From Pseudomonas chlororaphis (GTDB lineage Bacteria > Pseudomonadota > Gammaproteobacteria > Pseudomonadales > Pseudomonadaceae), in assembly GCF_000783395.1 (NCBI RefSeq), contig NZ_JSFK01000006.1, forward strand, positions 56,354-120,353: DNA of 64,000 bases, written 5' to 3'. Under the pieces are notes generated by a model that searched no databases, was not told the origin of the DNA, and saw only the letters and a list, made by a program, of their open reading frames with translations. Position numbers and translations under genes: made by a program. Shown one piece after another: positions 35,572 to 44,279 of this stretch; the stretch's first letter is position 1; each line of letters starts with the position of its first letter.

Positions 35572-36165
35572 TCAGGCCAGCAGCATCCGCCGCAACTCGA
35601 CACAATCCTTCGCATGCCAATCCGTCAGCTCCGGCCAAGGGTTTTCCGGCAGATTCACCAACACCGTCCGCGCCCCCGCCGCTCGCCCGCAATCCAGATC
35701 AAAGCGGTAATCACCGACCATCACCATCTCGCTGGCCGGCACGTCCCAGGCCTCTGCCAGTTTCAGCAAGCCACCCGGATGTGGCTTCGGCGGCGCTTCA
35801 TCGCGGCCCAATACATTGTCCACCGCAAAGCAGTCAGCCAAACCAATGGCCTCCAGCGTCACATGCGCCAGTTCCCGCGCATTACGGGTCAGAATGCCGA
35901 GGCGATAACCGCGTGCGTGCAGATCACGCACCAGCTCCACCGCTCCGGTGGCCGGGGTCGAACCCAGCGCCAGATCCCTTTCGTGTTCCAGCAGCCAGGC
36001 GTGTTTCGCCGCCGCTTCATCGGCCGGCAATGCCGCAAGATGAGTGAGGATGTCGTCCTCCGGCGGAATCGCCAGCGCCACGCGAATCGCCGCAAAATCA
36101 TGCACGGCGACGGTCAGCGTGCCGTCCATGTCGAACACCCAGTGCTTAACCTGTTTCAGGCTCAT
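35572..36165 (-). CDS. HAD-superfamily phosphatase
   Basis: A 197-residue hydrolase with the four HAD motifs: DMDGTL near the N-terminus, the threonine in LGILTRNAREL, a lysine in PPKPHPGGLL, and MVGDYRFDLDCGRAAG. A small helical cap is inserted after motif I (type IA). Its start overlaps the tesB stop (ATGA), so it is cotranscribed with tesB. It may be a phosphoglycolate-phosphatase-like enzyme; substrate not determined. Confidence 0.85.
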   Translation of the reverse strand: MSLKQVKHWVFDMDGTLTVAVHDFAAIRVALAIPPEDDILTHLAALPADEAAAKHAWLLEHERDLALGSTPATGAVELVRDLHARGYRLGILTRNARELAHVTLEAIGLADCFAVDNVLGRDEAPPKPHPGGLLKLAEAWDVPASEMVMVGDYRFDLDCGRAAGARTVLVNLPENPWPELTDWHAKDCVELRRMLLA

Positions 36166-37031
36166 GCCCAATCCTTGCGATGGCGGATCAAGCCTTCCTG
36201 CGTCACCGAGGCGACCAGTTGCCCGGCGCGGTTGTACACGCTGCCACGGGAGAAACCACGGGAATTGCCGGCCCACGGACTGTCCATCGCGTAAAGCAAC
36301 CAGTCATCGGCGCGCAGATCATTGTGAAACCACAGCGCGTGATCGAGGCTGGCGACCTGCATGTCTTTCTGCCAGACCGATTTGCCGTGGGGCAGCATCG
36401 AGGTGGTCAGCAGGCCGAAGTCAGAGGCATAGGCCAGCAGGTATTTGTGCAGCGCCGGGATGTCAGCCAGTGCGCCATCAGCACGAAACCACACGTATTT
36501 CACCGGATCGGCCGGTTGCGGGTTGTACGGGTCTTTTTCGGTGACCGGGCGCACTTCGATCGGTTTCGGGCACAGCAGTTTTTCACGCATGTGTTCCGGA
36601 ATCAGGTGCGCGCGTTGCTGGGTCAGTTCCAGTTCCGATGGCAGGTTTTCCGGGCCGACCACAACTGGCATCTGGCTCTGGTGCTCAAAGCCTGCTTCGT
36701 CGTACTGAAACGAAGCGCTGCAAGTAAAGATCGGATGACCCTTCTGGATCGCCGTGACCCGACGAGTGCTGAAACTGCCGCCATCGCGCACGCGATCAAC
36801 CGAGTAAACCACCGGCAACTTGGCATCGCCCGGACGCAGGAAATAGCCGTGCATCGAGTGCACATGACGCGCCTCTTCAACCGTCTGACTGGCCGCCGAC
36901 AGCGACTGGCCGAGCACCTGACCACCGAACAACTGACGGAAACCCAGATCCTGGCTACGGCCACGGAACAGGTTTTCTTCGATCGGTTCCAGGGTCAGCA
37001 GGTCGACCAGATCTTCCAACACTTGGCTCAT
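36162..37031 (-). CDS. tesB: Acyl-CoA thioesterase II
   Basis: A 289-residue double-hotdog thioesterase. FRGRSQDLGFRQLFGGQVLGQSL is the N-terminal family signature. SLDHALWFHNDLRADDWLLY contains the conserved aspartate, and the C-terminal SVTQEGLIR contains T and Q, together giving the D-T-Q catalytic triad. Length matches E. coli TesB (286). It hydrolyses medium- and long-chain acyl-CoA. It starts a unit that continues into the HAD gene. Confidence 0.93.
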   Translation of the reverse strand: MSQVLEDLVDLLTLEPIEENLFRGRSQDLGFRQLFGGQVLGQSLSAASQTVEEARHVHSMHGYFLRPGDAKLPVVYSVDRVRDGGSFSTRRVTAIQKGHPIFTCSASFQYDEAGFEHQSQMPVVVGPENLPSELELTQQRAHLIPEHMREKLLCPKPIEVRPVTEKDPYNPQPADPVKYVWFRADGALADIPALHKYLLAYASDFGLLTTSMLPHGKSVWQKDMQVASLDHALWFHNDLRADDWLLYAMDSPWAGNSRGFSRGSVYNRAGQLVASVTQEGLIRHRKDWA

Positions 37032-37142
37032 TCAGACTCTCCTCACACAAAGCTATATGCCGCGCAGTCTTGGCTGCGGCGGCCGATTCAGATTCTGGCA
37101 CGGGCCAATGATATGGCGGCCATTGTAAACGTCCGTGTCGGC

Positions 37143-37712
37143 TTATCCATGCAAGGTTTGCAGCCATTGTTCCCGGGTGATGCGGTACAGCACATGCCGG
37201 CGCAACGGATGATCGACGGCAAGCTTGGGGTGATCGAAATCATCGTCCGGGGCGTGATGCATGCCGATAGCCTGCATGACTTTCTCAGACGGCAGATTGG
37301 ATTGCGCGGTGAAGGAGACGATTTCCTTCAAGGCCAAGCGATCAAAGCCGCAGCGCAGAGCGGTCCACGCCGCCTCACTGGCATAACCCAGCCCCCAATG
37401 TTCCTTGGCCAGGCGCCAGCCGATTTCCACCGCCGGGGTGAACGGCGCGTCGAAACCGACCACGCCGAGTCCGGTGAAACCGATGAATTCGCCGCTGTCC
37501 TTGCGCTCCAGTGCCCACAAGCCGAAACCGTGCTCGGCAAAGTGCCCGCGCACGCGGCCGATCATCGAGGCGCTTTCCAGGCGGCTCAATGGTGCCGGAA
37601 AATAGCGCATCACTTGAGGATCGGCGCACATCGCGGCAAATGCCGGCAAATCCTCGTCCTGCCACTGACGCATCAGCAAGCGCGCGCTTTCAAGTTCCAG
37701 TATCGGCTCCAT
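37143..37712 (-). CDS. GNAT N-acetyltransferase, RimJ/RimL type
   Basis: A 189-residue acetyltransferase. LESARLLMRQWQDEDLPAFAAMCADPQVMRYFPAPLS is the usual RimJ/RimL-like N-terminus, followed by EIGWRLAKEHWGLGYASEAAWTAL, the acetyl-CoA pyrophosphate loop. The ATG at 37710-37712 follows GGAGGGG closely; upstream in-frame residues are not part of the domain. Substrate may be a ribosomal protein N-terminus or an antibiotic-like amine, but cannot be told. Confidence 0.86.
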   Translation of the reverse strand: MEPILELESARLLMRQWQDEDLPAFAAMCADPQVMRYFPAPLSRLESASMIGRVRGHFAEHGFGLWALERKDSGEFIGFTGLGVVGFDAPFTPAVEIGWRLAKEHWGLGYASEAAWTALRCGFDRLALKEIVSFTAQSNLPSEKVMQAIGMHHAPDDDFDHPKLAVDHPLRRHVLYRITREQWLQTLHG

Positions 37713-37794
37713 CGTGCCCCTCCGTTTCCATGCCGCAAGTCTACATCGCTGGTAGGATCCTTCACTCTTTCCTACGTTCCTACACGAAATCGCC

Positions 37795-38715
37795 ATGCCA
37801 TTGCCGCTGATCTACCACGAAGACTACAGCCCCGAGTTTCCGGCGGATCACCGCTTCCCGATGGACAAGTTTCGTTTGCTGCGCGATCACCTGGTCGACA
37901 GCGGTCTGACCCGCGATGGCGACCTGCTGCGCCCGGAGATTTGTCCCAACGACATCCTCGCCCTCGCCCATGACCGTGCGTATATCGAACGCTACATGAG
38001 CGGCGAGTTGTCCCGCGAAGACCAGCGGCGCCTCGGCCTGCCATGGAACGAAGCGTTGGCGCGGCGCACGGTGCGGGCGGTGGGTGGTTCGATTCTGGCG
38101 GCGGAAAAAGCCTTGGAGCATGGACTGGCCTGTCACCTGGCCGGCGGCACTCATCACGCGCACTACGACTACCCGGCGGGCTTCTGCATCTTCAATGACC
38201 TGGCGATCATCAGCCATTACCTGCTGCAAAGCGGCCGGGTCAACCGCGTGCTGATTTTCGACTGCGATGTGCATCAGGGCGACGGCACCGCGCGAATCCT
38301 GCATGACACGCCGGAGGCGATTACCGTTTCCCTGCACTGCGAGAAGAATTTTCCTGCACGCAAAGCGGAAAGTGACTGGGACATTCCACTGCCCAAAGGC
38401 ATGGGCGATGCCGACTATTTGAAGGTTGTGGACGACACACTCAACTACTTGCTGCCGCTGTATCAGCCGGATCTCGTGCTATACGACGCCGGCGTTGATG
38501 TACATAAGGACGACGCCCTCGGTTATCTGCAACTGACCGACGAAGGCGTCGCCGCCCGCGATGAAAGCGTGATGCGCCATTGCCTGGGCCGCGACATTCC
38601 GGTGATGGGCGTGATCGGCGGCGGCTACAGCAAGGATCGCCACGCCCTCGCCCGCCGCCACGGCATCCTGCATCACAGCGCGCAACGGGTCTGGCAGTCA
38701 CACGGTTGTCATTGA
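37795..38715 (+). CDS. Histone-deacetylase-family hydrolase
   Basis: A 306-residue arginase-fold deacetylase. It has the paired histidines H120-H121 in GGTHHAHYDYP, zinc ligands D158 and H160 in FDCDVHQGDGTA, D235 in YDAGVDVHKDD and the transition-state tyrosine Y278 in GGGYSKD. All catalytic residues are present. It belongs to the bacterial class related to acetoin-utilisation and acetylpolyamine deacetylases. Divergent from the GNAT gene with only 82 bp between, so an acetylation/deacetylation pairing is imaginable but unproven. Confidence 0.88.
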   Translation: MPLPLIYHEDYSPEFPADHRFPMDKFRLLRDHLVDSGLTRDGDLLRPEICPNDILALAHDRAYIERYMSGELSREDQRRLGLPWNEALARRTVRAVGGSILAAEKALEHGLACHLAGGTHHAHYDYPAGFCIFNDLAIISHYLLQSGRVNRVLIFDCDVHQGDGTARILHDTPEAITVSLHCEKNFPARKAESDWDIPLPKGMGDADYLKVVDDTLNYLLPLYQPDLVLYDAGVDVHKDDALGYLQLTDEGVAARDESVMRHCLGRDIPVMGVIGGGYSKDRHALARRHGILHHSAQRVWQSHGCH

Positions 38716-38850
38716 GTTGTGCTGCGTTACCCACAATCGCTGTGGAACGGCCTGTGGATAACCTGAGTGAAAGGGACTACAGGCCATACCGGTTATGGCC
38801 TGCAGCGCACTGATCATTTTTCAACCAACATTCTGAGCCAACACAAATCC

Positions 38851-38939
38851 TGTAGGAGTGAGCCTGCTCGCGATAGCGTCAGCACCTTCAACATTAACTT
38901 GGCTGATACACCGCTATCGCGAGCAGGCTCACTCCTACG
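38851..38939. repeat. Paired REP palindrome, TGTAGGAGTGAGCC variant
   Basis: TGTAGGAGTGAGCCTGCTCG and its inverted copy ending CTCACTCCTACG. The core is like the GCGAGC family, but the outer base steps match TGTAGGAG. Confidence 0.85.
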
Positions 38940-38994
38940 AGAGATCTCGGCTGTTAGAATGCGCGCCTTATCCCGCCATACCGCAGCGCATGCC

Positions 38995-40242
38995 ATGACC
39001 CAGACTTCCGCCTCCTCCCCCGCTCACGTCGCCATCATCGGCGGTGGCCCCGCCGGCCTGATGGCTGCCGAAGTGCTGAGCCAGGCCGGAATCCGCGTCG
39101 ATCTCTACGACGGCATGCCCTCGGTGGGCCGAAAATTCCTGCTCGCCGGCGTCGGCGGCATGAACATCACCCACTCTGAAGCCTACCCGGCGTTCCTCTC
39201 GCGCTACGCCGAACGCGCACCGCAGATCGCACCGTTGCTGCGCAGCTTCGACGCCGATGCGCTGTGCCAATGGATTCATGATCTGGGTATCGAAACCTTT
39301 ATCGGCAGCTCCGGCCGCGTATTTCCTACCGACATGAAAGCCGCGCCGCTCCTGCGCGCCTGGCTCAAGCGTTTGCGCGACAGCGGCGTAGTTATCCACA
39401 CCCGCAATCGCTGGCTCGGTTGGGACGAACACGGTGCGCTGCGCATCGACAGCCCGGAAGGTGAAATCACCGTCAAGCCCGACGCCACCCTGCTCGCCCT
39501 CGGCGGCGGCAGTTGGTCGCGCCTCGGTTCCGACGGTGCCTGGATGCTGCCGCTGGAGCAACGCGGTGTAGGACTTGCGCCGTTGCAGCCAAGTAATTGT
39601 GGCTTCGAGGTGCAAGCCTGGAGTGAATTGATGGTCAGCAAATTCGCCGGCGCACCGCTGAAAAATATCGCCATCGGTTTGAACGACGATGTGCCGCGCT
39701 TGGGCGAATGCGTGATCACCGCAACCGGCATTGAAGGCAGTCTGATTTACGCGCTGTCGGCGCCGATTCGTGAGGCGATCAATCAGAATGGCGCGGCGGT
39801 TATTCACATTGATCTGCTGCCCGGCAGGCCTGTGGATAAATTGCAGGCGGCCTTGAGCAAGCCTCGCGGCTCGCGCTCGATGGCCAAGCATCTGCACAGT
39901 CAGGTCGGGATTGATGGGGTGAAAGCGGCGTTGTTGCGGGAGTTGACTGATGCGGCGACCTTCGCCGATCCGGCGCTGTTGGCGCGGGCGATCAAGGCCT
40001 TGCCGCTGATGTTGGTGAAAACTCGTCCGCTGGACGAAGCGATCAGCAGCGCTGGTGGCGTGACGTTTGAGGCGATGGATGAGCGCTTGATGCTCAAGGC
40101 GTTGCCGGGGGTATTCTGCGCTGGGGAGATGCTGGATTGGGAAGCGCCGACGGGCGGGTATTTGCTGACGGGGTGTTTTGCCAGCGGGCGGGCGGCGGGG
40201 TTGGGGATTGTGCAGTGGCTCAAGTCCGAGGCGTCTGCCTGA
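38995..40242 (+). CDS. HI0933/YhiN-family flavoprotein
   Basis: A 415-residue FAD-binding protein. HVAIIGGGPAGLMAAEVLSQAG is the dinucleotide fold; SVGRKFLLAGVGGMNITHSE matches the family's 'GxKxxxSGxGRCN' region in its variant form; GVFCAGEMLDWEAPTGGYLLTGCFASG closes the FAD site. This pattern matches the TIGR03862-type subgroup. ATG 38995 lies just before the fold. The reaction is unknown; members are annotated as NAD(P)/FAD-dependent oxidoreductases. Downstream is a composite repeat. Confidence 0.85.
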   Translation: MTQTSASSPAHVAIIGGGPAGLMAAEVLSQAGIRVDLYDGMPSVGRKFLLAGVGGMNITHSEAYPAFLSRYAERAPQIAPLLRSFDADALCQWIHDLGIETFIGSSGRVFPTDMKAAPLLRAWLKRLRDSGVVIHTRNRWLGWDEHGALRIDSPEGEITVKPDATLLALGGGSWSRLGSDGAWMLPLEQRGVGLAPLQPSNCGFEVQAWSELMVSKFAGAPLKNIAIGLNDDVPRLGECVITATGIEGSLIYALSAPIREAINQNGAAVIHIDLLPGRPVDKLQAALSKPRGSRSMAKHLHSQVGIDGVKAALLRELTDAATFADPALLARAIKALPLMLVKTRPLDEAISSAGGVTFEAMDERLMLKALPGVFCAGEMLDWEAPTGGYLLTGCFASGRAAGLGIVQWLKSEASA

Positions 40243-40243
40243 A

Positions 40244-40547
40244 CCCTCACCCCAGCCCTCTCCCAGAGGGAGAGGGGGCCGACCGAGGTGTCTGACGTCA
40301 TCCGTCGACCTGAAAAACCGAGTCGATTATGGATTCGGCAAAGCACTTTCAGTAGAGCCGACCGAGATATCTGCTGTCATACCTCGACCTGAATGACCGA
40401 GTCGATCGTGGGTTTTGTCAGCCGACCGAGGTGTCTGGCGAAGGTCCTGTCGATTATGGATTCACAACAGAAGAATCAGGTCGGCGTACTTCGCAAGCAT
40501 CCCCCAATCAGTCCCCTCTCCCTCCGGGAGAGGGTTAGGGTGAGGGG
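40244..40547. repeat. Composite repeat with 34-bp inverted ends (copy 1)
   Basis: Fills the 314-bp gap between the flavoprotein gene and rhlE. The ends (40244-40277 and 40513-40547) are inverted copies of CCCTCACCC..AGCCCTCTCCC..GGGAGAGGGG. Inside, GCCGACCGAGGTGTCTG recurs at 40278, 40358 (two changes) and 40421, and a TCGACCTGAA..ACCGAGTCGAT unit at about 40304 and 40384, giving degenerate tandem units of roughly 65-80 bp. A shorter copy lies at 54021-54188. Confidence 0.8.
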
Positions 40548-40556
40548 CTTTTGATC

Positions 40557-41894
40557 TTACGGCTTGCGCTTGCGAGGCCCGGTATTGAACACCGGCACTT
40601 TACGCACAGGTTTGATCGAAGGCTCCGGCGCCTGCGTCTCGCCGCTGTCGACCCACTTGCCCAGATTGCGTTTGCCGCCACCACCCGAAGCCTTCGGCTT
40701 CTTCGGTTTCTTCGGCTTCTTGATCACCTGACCACTGGCATCGGTGTCCGGCACGCGGTGCTCAGGCTCAAAATCCGGTTCGTTCTGACGCTTCAATGTC
40801 TGGCGAGTCAGCATTTCAATCGCCGACAACATGTTCACTTCATCCGCACACACCAGCGAAATCGCCTCACCGGTTGCGCCAGCACGGCCCGTACGGCCAA
40901 TACGGTGAATGTAATCCTCAGCCACGATCGGCAGATCGAAGTTGATCACCAACGGCAGATCTTCGATATCCAGCCCCCGCGCCGCTACATCAGTCGCAAC
41001 CAGAATCTGCACTTCACTGAGTTTGAAACGATCCAGCGCGCGCTGACGGGTGGCCTGCGGTTTGTCGCCGTGGATACCGTCGGCATTCACGCCCAGGCCC
41101 TGAAGTTTTTCCACCAGCGCATCGACACCATTACGGGTCTTGGCGAACACCAGCACCTGCTTCCACTTGTTCTTGCGCATCAGGTGCACGAACAGTTCGG
41201 CCTTGCGCTTCTTGTCCACCGTAACGATCCACTGCTTGACGGTGTTGGCCGCAACGTTGCGCGGGCTGACTTCGATGCTCAGCGGATCGTTGAGCATTTG
41301 CCCGGCCAGCAGGCGGATGTCATCGGAGAAGGTCGCGGAGAACAGCAGGGTCTGGCGCTTTTTCGGCAGCATGCGGTAAATGTTTGCCAGTTCTTCGGAG
41401 AAGCCCAAGTCGAGCATACGGTCGGCTTCATCCAGCACCAGGGTTTGCAACTGATCGAGTTTCAGCGCGTTCTGGCGGAACAGGTCGATCAGGCGACCGG
41501 GCGTGGCGACCAGCACATCGACGCCACCGCGCAGCTTCATCATTTGCGGGTTGATGCTGACACCGCCGTAAACCGCATAAGTGCGCAGCGGCAGGTTTTC
41601 GGCGTACTGGCGCACAGACTCATGAACCTGCTCGGCCAGCTCACGGGTCGGCACCAGAATCAGCGCACGTGCCGAATTGGCAGCGACTTTCGGCCCTTCC
41701 ATGGCCAGCAACTGCAGCAGTGGCAAAGCGAAACCGGCGGTCTTGCCGGTGCCGGTCTGGGCCGCTGCCATCAGGTCACGACCGGCCAGCACGGCCGGAA
41801 TGGCTTGCGCCTGAACCGGCGTCGGGGTCTGGTAGCCGAGCGTCTCGAGGGAGCGCAGCAAGGGTTCGATCAGGCCAAGGGTGGCGAAAGTCAT
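40557..41894 (-). CDS. rhlE: DEAD-box RNA helicase RhlE
   Basis: A 445-residue helicase. All motifs are visible: Q motif (GYQTPTPVQAQAIP), AQTGTGKT, PTRELAEQ, TPGRLIDL, DEADRML, SAT, and HRIGRTGRAGATG in the C-terminal RecA domain. The tail from about residue 375 is basic and Lys/Pro-rich (KKPKKPKKPKASGGG), ending GPRKRKP, probably for RNA binding. The start MTFATLGLIEPLL at 41894 is the family start; in-frame upstream residues are read from the preceding gene's region. It acts on rRNA and mRNA structure, often in cold growth. Confidence 0.9.
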   Translation of the reverse strand: MTFATLGLIEPLLRSLETLGYQTPTPVQAQAIPAVLAGRDLMAAAQTGTGKTAGFALPLLQLLAMEGPKVAANSARALILVPTRELAEQVHESVRQYAENLPLRTYAVYGGVSINPQMMKLRGGVDVLVATPGRLIDLFRQNALKLDQLQTLVLDEADRMLDLGFSEELANIYRMLPKKRQTLLFSATFSDDIRLLAGQMLNDPLSIEVSPRNVAANTVKQWIVTVDKKRKAELFVHLMRKNKWKQVLVFAKTRNGVDALVEKLQGLGVNADGIHGDKPQATRQRALDRFKLSEVQILVATDVAARGLDIEDLPLVINFDLPIVAEDYIHRIGRTGRAGATGEAISLVCADEVNMLSAIEMLTRQTLKRQNEPDFEPEHRVPDTDASGQVIKKPKKPKKPKASGGGGKRNLGKWVDSGETQAPEPSIKPVRKVPVFNTGPRKRKP

Positions 41895-41946
41895 GGAAGT
41901 ACCGTAGGAAAAAATGACGCGGGCATGCAATGCCGCGCAGTTTACC

Positions 41947-42882
41947 CTAATTCGTACGCGTTTCTGTGGGAACGGCTGTCGGCGCCACGACTGGCGGCTG
42001 CGCTGGCCGACGCCACTGCGGCAGACCAATCAACACCACCGCGCTGATGATCACCAGCATCGCCAGCGCTTCCTCGATCCCGATGGTCTCGCCAACAAAC
42101 ACAATCCCCAGCAACACCGCCACCGCTGGGTTGACGTAGGCATAACTGGTCGCCGCCGCTGGACGCACGTGCTTGAGCAGGTACATGTAGGAATTGAAGG
42201 CGATGATCGAGCCGAAAAAGATCAGGTAAGCCAGCGCCAGCCAGCCTTCAACTGGCGGCATTGCTTGCAGACGCTCGCCACTGACGGCGCTGCCGATCAG
42301 CAGCACCACACCACCGACCAGCATCTCCACCGCACTGGCCATCGCGCCCTGCGGCAACGGCAAATGTCTGCTCCACACCGAACCGAACGCCCAGGTCGCC
42401 GCCGCGAAAATCAGCAGCGCCGCGCCCATCGGACTCGATTGCAGGTTGGAACCCATGTTGAGCATGGCGATGCCAATAATCCCCAACGCCACCCCGGCCC
42501 ATTCCAGACGAGTATTACGCGCGCCCCAGAAATAACCGCACAGCAAAGTGAACAACGGCACCGTAGCCACCGCCAATGCCGCAACGCCCGAAGCCACGCC
42601 AGTGTGTTCAGCCACACTTACCGCGCCATTACCAAAACTGAGCAGCAAAATCCCGATGATCCCCGCCGCTTTCCACTGCGCCCAGGTCGGCGCCGGAGCC
42701 CCGCGCCAGCGCAGGAACGCGTACATCAATGTACCGGCGATCACGAAGCGCACACCGCCGAGCATCAGCGGCGGCCAGTACTCGACGCCAATTCGGATCA
42801 CCAGATAGGTCGATCCCCAAATCACGTACAACGCAAAAAACGCGGCGATCAGCGGCAAGGAAAAACGGCGCAAGGCAGGCAT
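41947..42882 (-). CDS. EamA/DMT-family permease (YedA-like)
   Basis: A 311-residue exporter-like protein with ten helices; ALYVIWGSTYLVIRIGVEYWPPLMLGGVRF is the N-terminal EamA signature. The end is Pro/Val-rich and outside the membrane. ATG 42880-42882. Divergent from an Lrp/AsnC regulator 164 bp away, a layout common for amino acid exporters. The same strand continues to rhlE after 52 bp. Substrate unknown. Confidence 0.85.
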   Translation of the reverse strand: MPALRRFSLPLIAAFFALYVIWGSTYLVIRIGVEYWPPLMLGGVRFVIAGTLMYAFLRWRGAPAPTWAQWKAAGIIGILLLSFGNGAVSVAEHTGVASGVAALAVATVPLFTLLCGYFWGARNTRLEWAGVALGIIGIAMLNMGSNLQSSPMGAALLIFAAATWAFGSVWSRHLPLPQGAMASAVEMLVGGVVLLIGSAVSGERLQAMPPVEGWLALAYLIFFGSIIAFNSYMYLLKHVRPAAATSYAYVNPAVAVLLGIVFVGETIGIEEALAMLVIISAVVLIGLPQWRRPAQPPVVAPTAVPTETRTN

Positions 42883-43045
42883 GGGCAGCTCGAATATCAG
42901 GCTCTCGGGATCAGTTATTCTAGAAAGGCCGGCGAGCAAAAATAAGCTACAAAACCTGTTTATAGCGCCGGTACACTTTGGAAATCACGGAGATCGCTGG
43001 AATAAACCACGTTTTCGAAAGTCTGGCATTTTCAGGAGTCCGACC

Positions 43046-43498
43046 TTGGACAAATATGACCGCATGCTGCTCAGCGCCCTGCTCGAAAACGGTCGAGCGT
43101 CCTACGCCGACCTCGCGCGTAAGGTGAACCTCTCCGCCCCCGCCGTCGCCGAGCGCGTAGCCAAGCTAGAGGCATCCGGGGTGATTACCGGGTATGAGGC
43201 GAAAATTGACCTGTCGAAAATCGGCTTACCGATCCAGTGCATGATCGAATTGCGTTTACACCAGAACGGCAGCCAGAAGGTCTACGACGAACTGGTGAAA
43301 ATCCCGCAACTGACCGAGTGCTTTCGAGTGACAGGCGATCCGTGCGTGATGATGAAAGCCGCGGTGGGATCGATGACGGAGCTGGAGGAGTTGATCAATC
43401 GGGTGGCGAAGTTTGGCTTCAGCAAGACGTCGATTGTGTTGTCGAGTGCCATCGAAAAGCGTGTGCCGCTTGGCCACATCGAAAGCAACGGCAAATAG
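43046..43498 (+). CDS. Lrp/AsnC-family regulator
   Basis: A 150-residue regulator: HTH at residues 3-50 (DKYDRMLLSALLENGRASYADLARKVNLS), then the RAM/AsnC ligand domain with FRVTGDPCVMMKAAV. The start is TTG at 43046 with GGAG seven bases upstream, giving the usual length. It probably controls the divergent DMT permease in response to an amino acid. Confidence 0.88.
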   Translation: MDKYDRMLLSALLENGRASYADLARKVNLSAPAVAERVAKLEASGVITGYEAKIDLSKIGLPIQCMIELRLHQNGSQKVYDELVKIPQLTECFRVTGDPCVMMKAAVGSMTELEELINRVAKFGFSKTSIVLSSAIEKRVPLGHIESNGK

Positions 43499-43515
43499 TC
43501 CGGCTCCCCCCGAAT

Positions 43516-43626
43516 GATCGTTCCCACGCTCTGCGTGGTAATGCAGCCCGGGACGCTCCGCGTCCCGTTCAAAGCCGAACGCAGAGCGTCCGTTGAGGCA
43601 TTCCCACGCAGAGCGTAGGAACGATC
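43516..43626. repeat. Palindromic intergenic repeat, GATCGTTCCCACGC type
   Basis: Ends GATCGTTCCCACGCTCTGCG and the inverse CGCAGAGCGTAGGAACGATC, with inner hairpins GGGACGCTCCGCGTCCC and GAACGCAGAGCG. The total is 111 bp. It belongs to a family different from the REP doublets; only one copy is in the window. Confidence 0.8.
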
Positions 43627-43638
43627 GGTCTGTGGGGA

Positions 43639-44244
43639 TCAGCGATAACGCTGCAAGTGTTCGCTGACTTTCGCGGCGGGGACTTTCTGCAGTTTGCACA
43701 GCAGGTCATGCGATAGCTCGCTGACGCCGTGCTTGTGCCGCAACTCATCGGCCAGATGCGCCATCAGATTGGCCGCCATCTCGGCATCGGCCATGGCCCG
43801 GTGAGCCTGGCCCGTGTGCGGCAAGCGCGCAAACGTGGTGAGCGTACCGAGCTTGTGGTTCGGCGCCGCCGGCATCAGACGCCGGGCCAGCAGCAACGAA
43901 CAGGCAAAGTTCTGCAACCGCGTGCGTTTGATCCGGCCCAACTCAAAATCCCAGAACTTCTGGTCGAAGGATGCGTTGTGCGCTACCAGCGGCGTGCAGC
44001 CGACAAACTCATTGACCTCTTCCATCACCCGCTCCGCCGGCGGCGCGGTGCGCAGCATGGCGTTGCTGATGCCAGTCAGTTGTTCGATGAACGCAGGGAC
44101 GCGTACGCCGGCGTTCATCAGGCTCTGGTAACGCTCGACGATGCGGCCGTTTTCCAGCATGACCACGGCGATTTCCGTGGCGCGGCAGCTGCTGTTCGGC
44201 GACAGGCCGGTGGTTTCAAAGTCGATGACTGCAATGCGTTCCAA
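43639..44244 (-). CDS. DEDDh 3'-5' exonuclease, PolIII epsilon-like
   Basis: A 201-residue exonuclease domain protein. AVIDFETTG supplies D and E (Exo I), VAHNASFDQKFWDFE the second aspartate (Exo II), and HRAMADAEM the H and D of Exo III (DEDDh type). The start is not certain: TTG at 44242-44244 gives the family N-terminus MERIAVIDFETTG, and TTG at 44265 adds seven residues. It is 15-35 bases downstream of an NYN-domain gene on the same strand, so both likely act in nucleic acid turnover. Confidence 0.82.
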   Translation of the reverse strand: MERIAVIDFETTGLSPNSSCRATEIAVVMLENGRIVERYQSLMNAGVRVPAFIEQLTGISNAMLRTAPPAERVMEEVNEFVGCTPLVAHNASFDQKFWDFELGRIKRTRLQNFACSLLLARRLMPAAPNHKLGTLTTFARLPHTGQAHRAMADAEMAANLMAHLADELRHKHGVSELSHDLLCKLQKVPAAKVSEHLQRYR

Positions 44245-44279
44245 ACCGGGTTCAACTCCGTACAAATCAATTCTTCAGC

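Noticed and set aside
40244-40547. Possible CRISPR array
   Set aside because: The repeated units are degenerate and unequal in length and are bounded by inverted ends; there are no regular spacers or cas genes.
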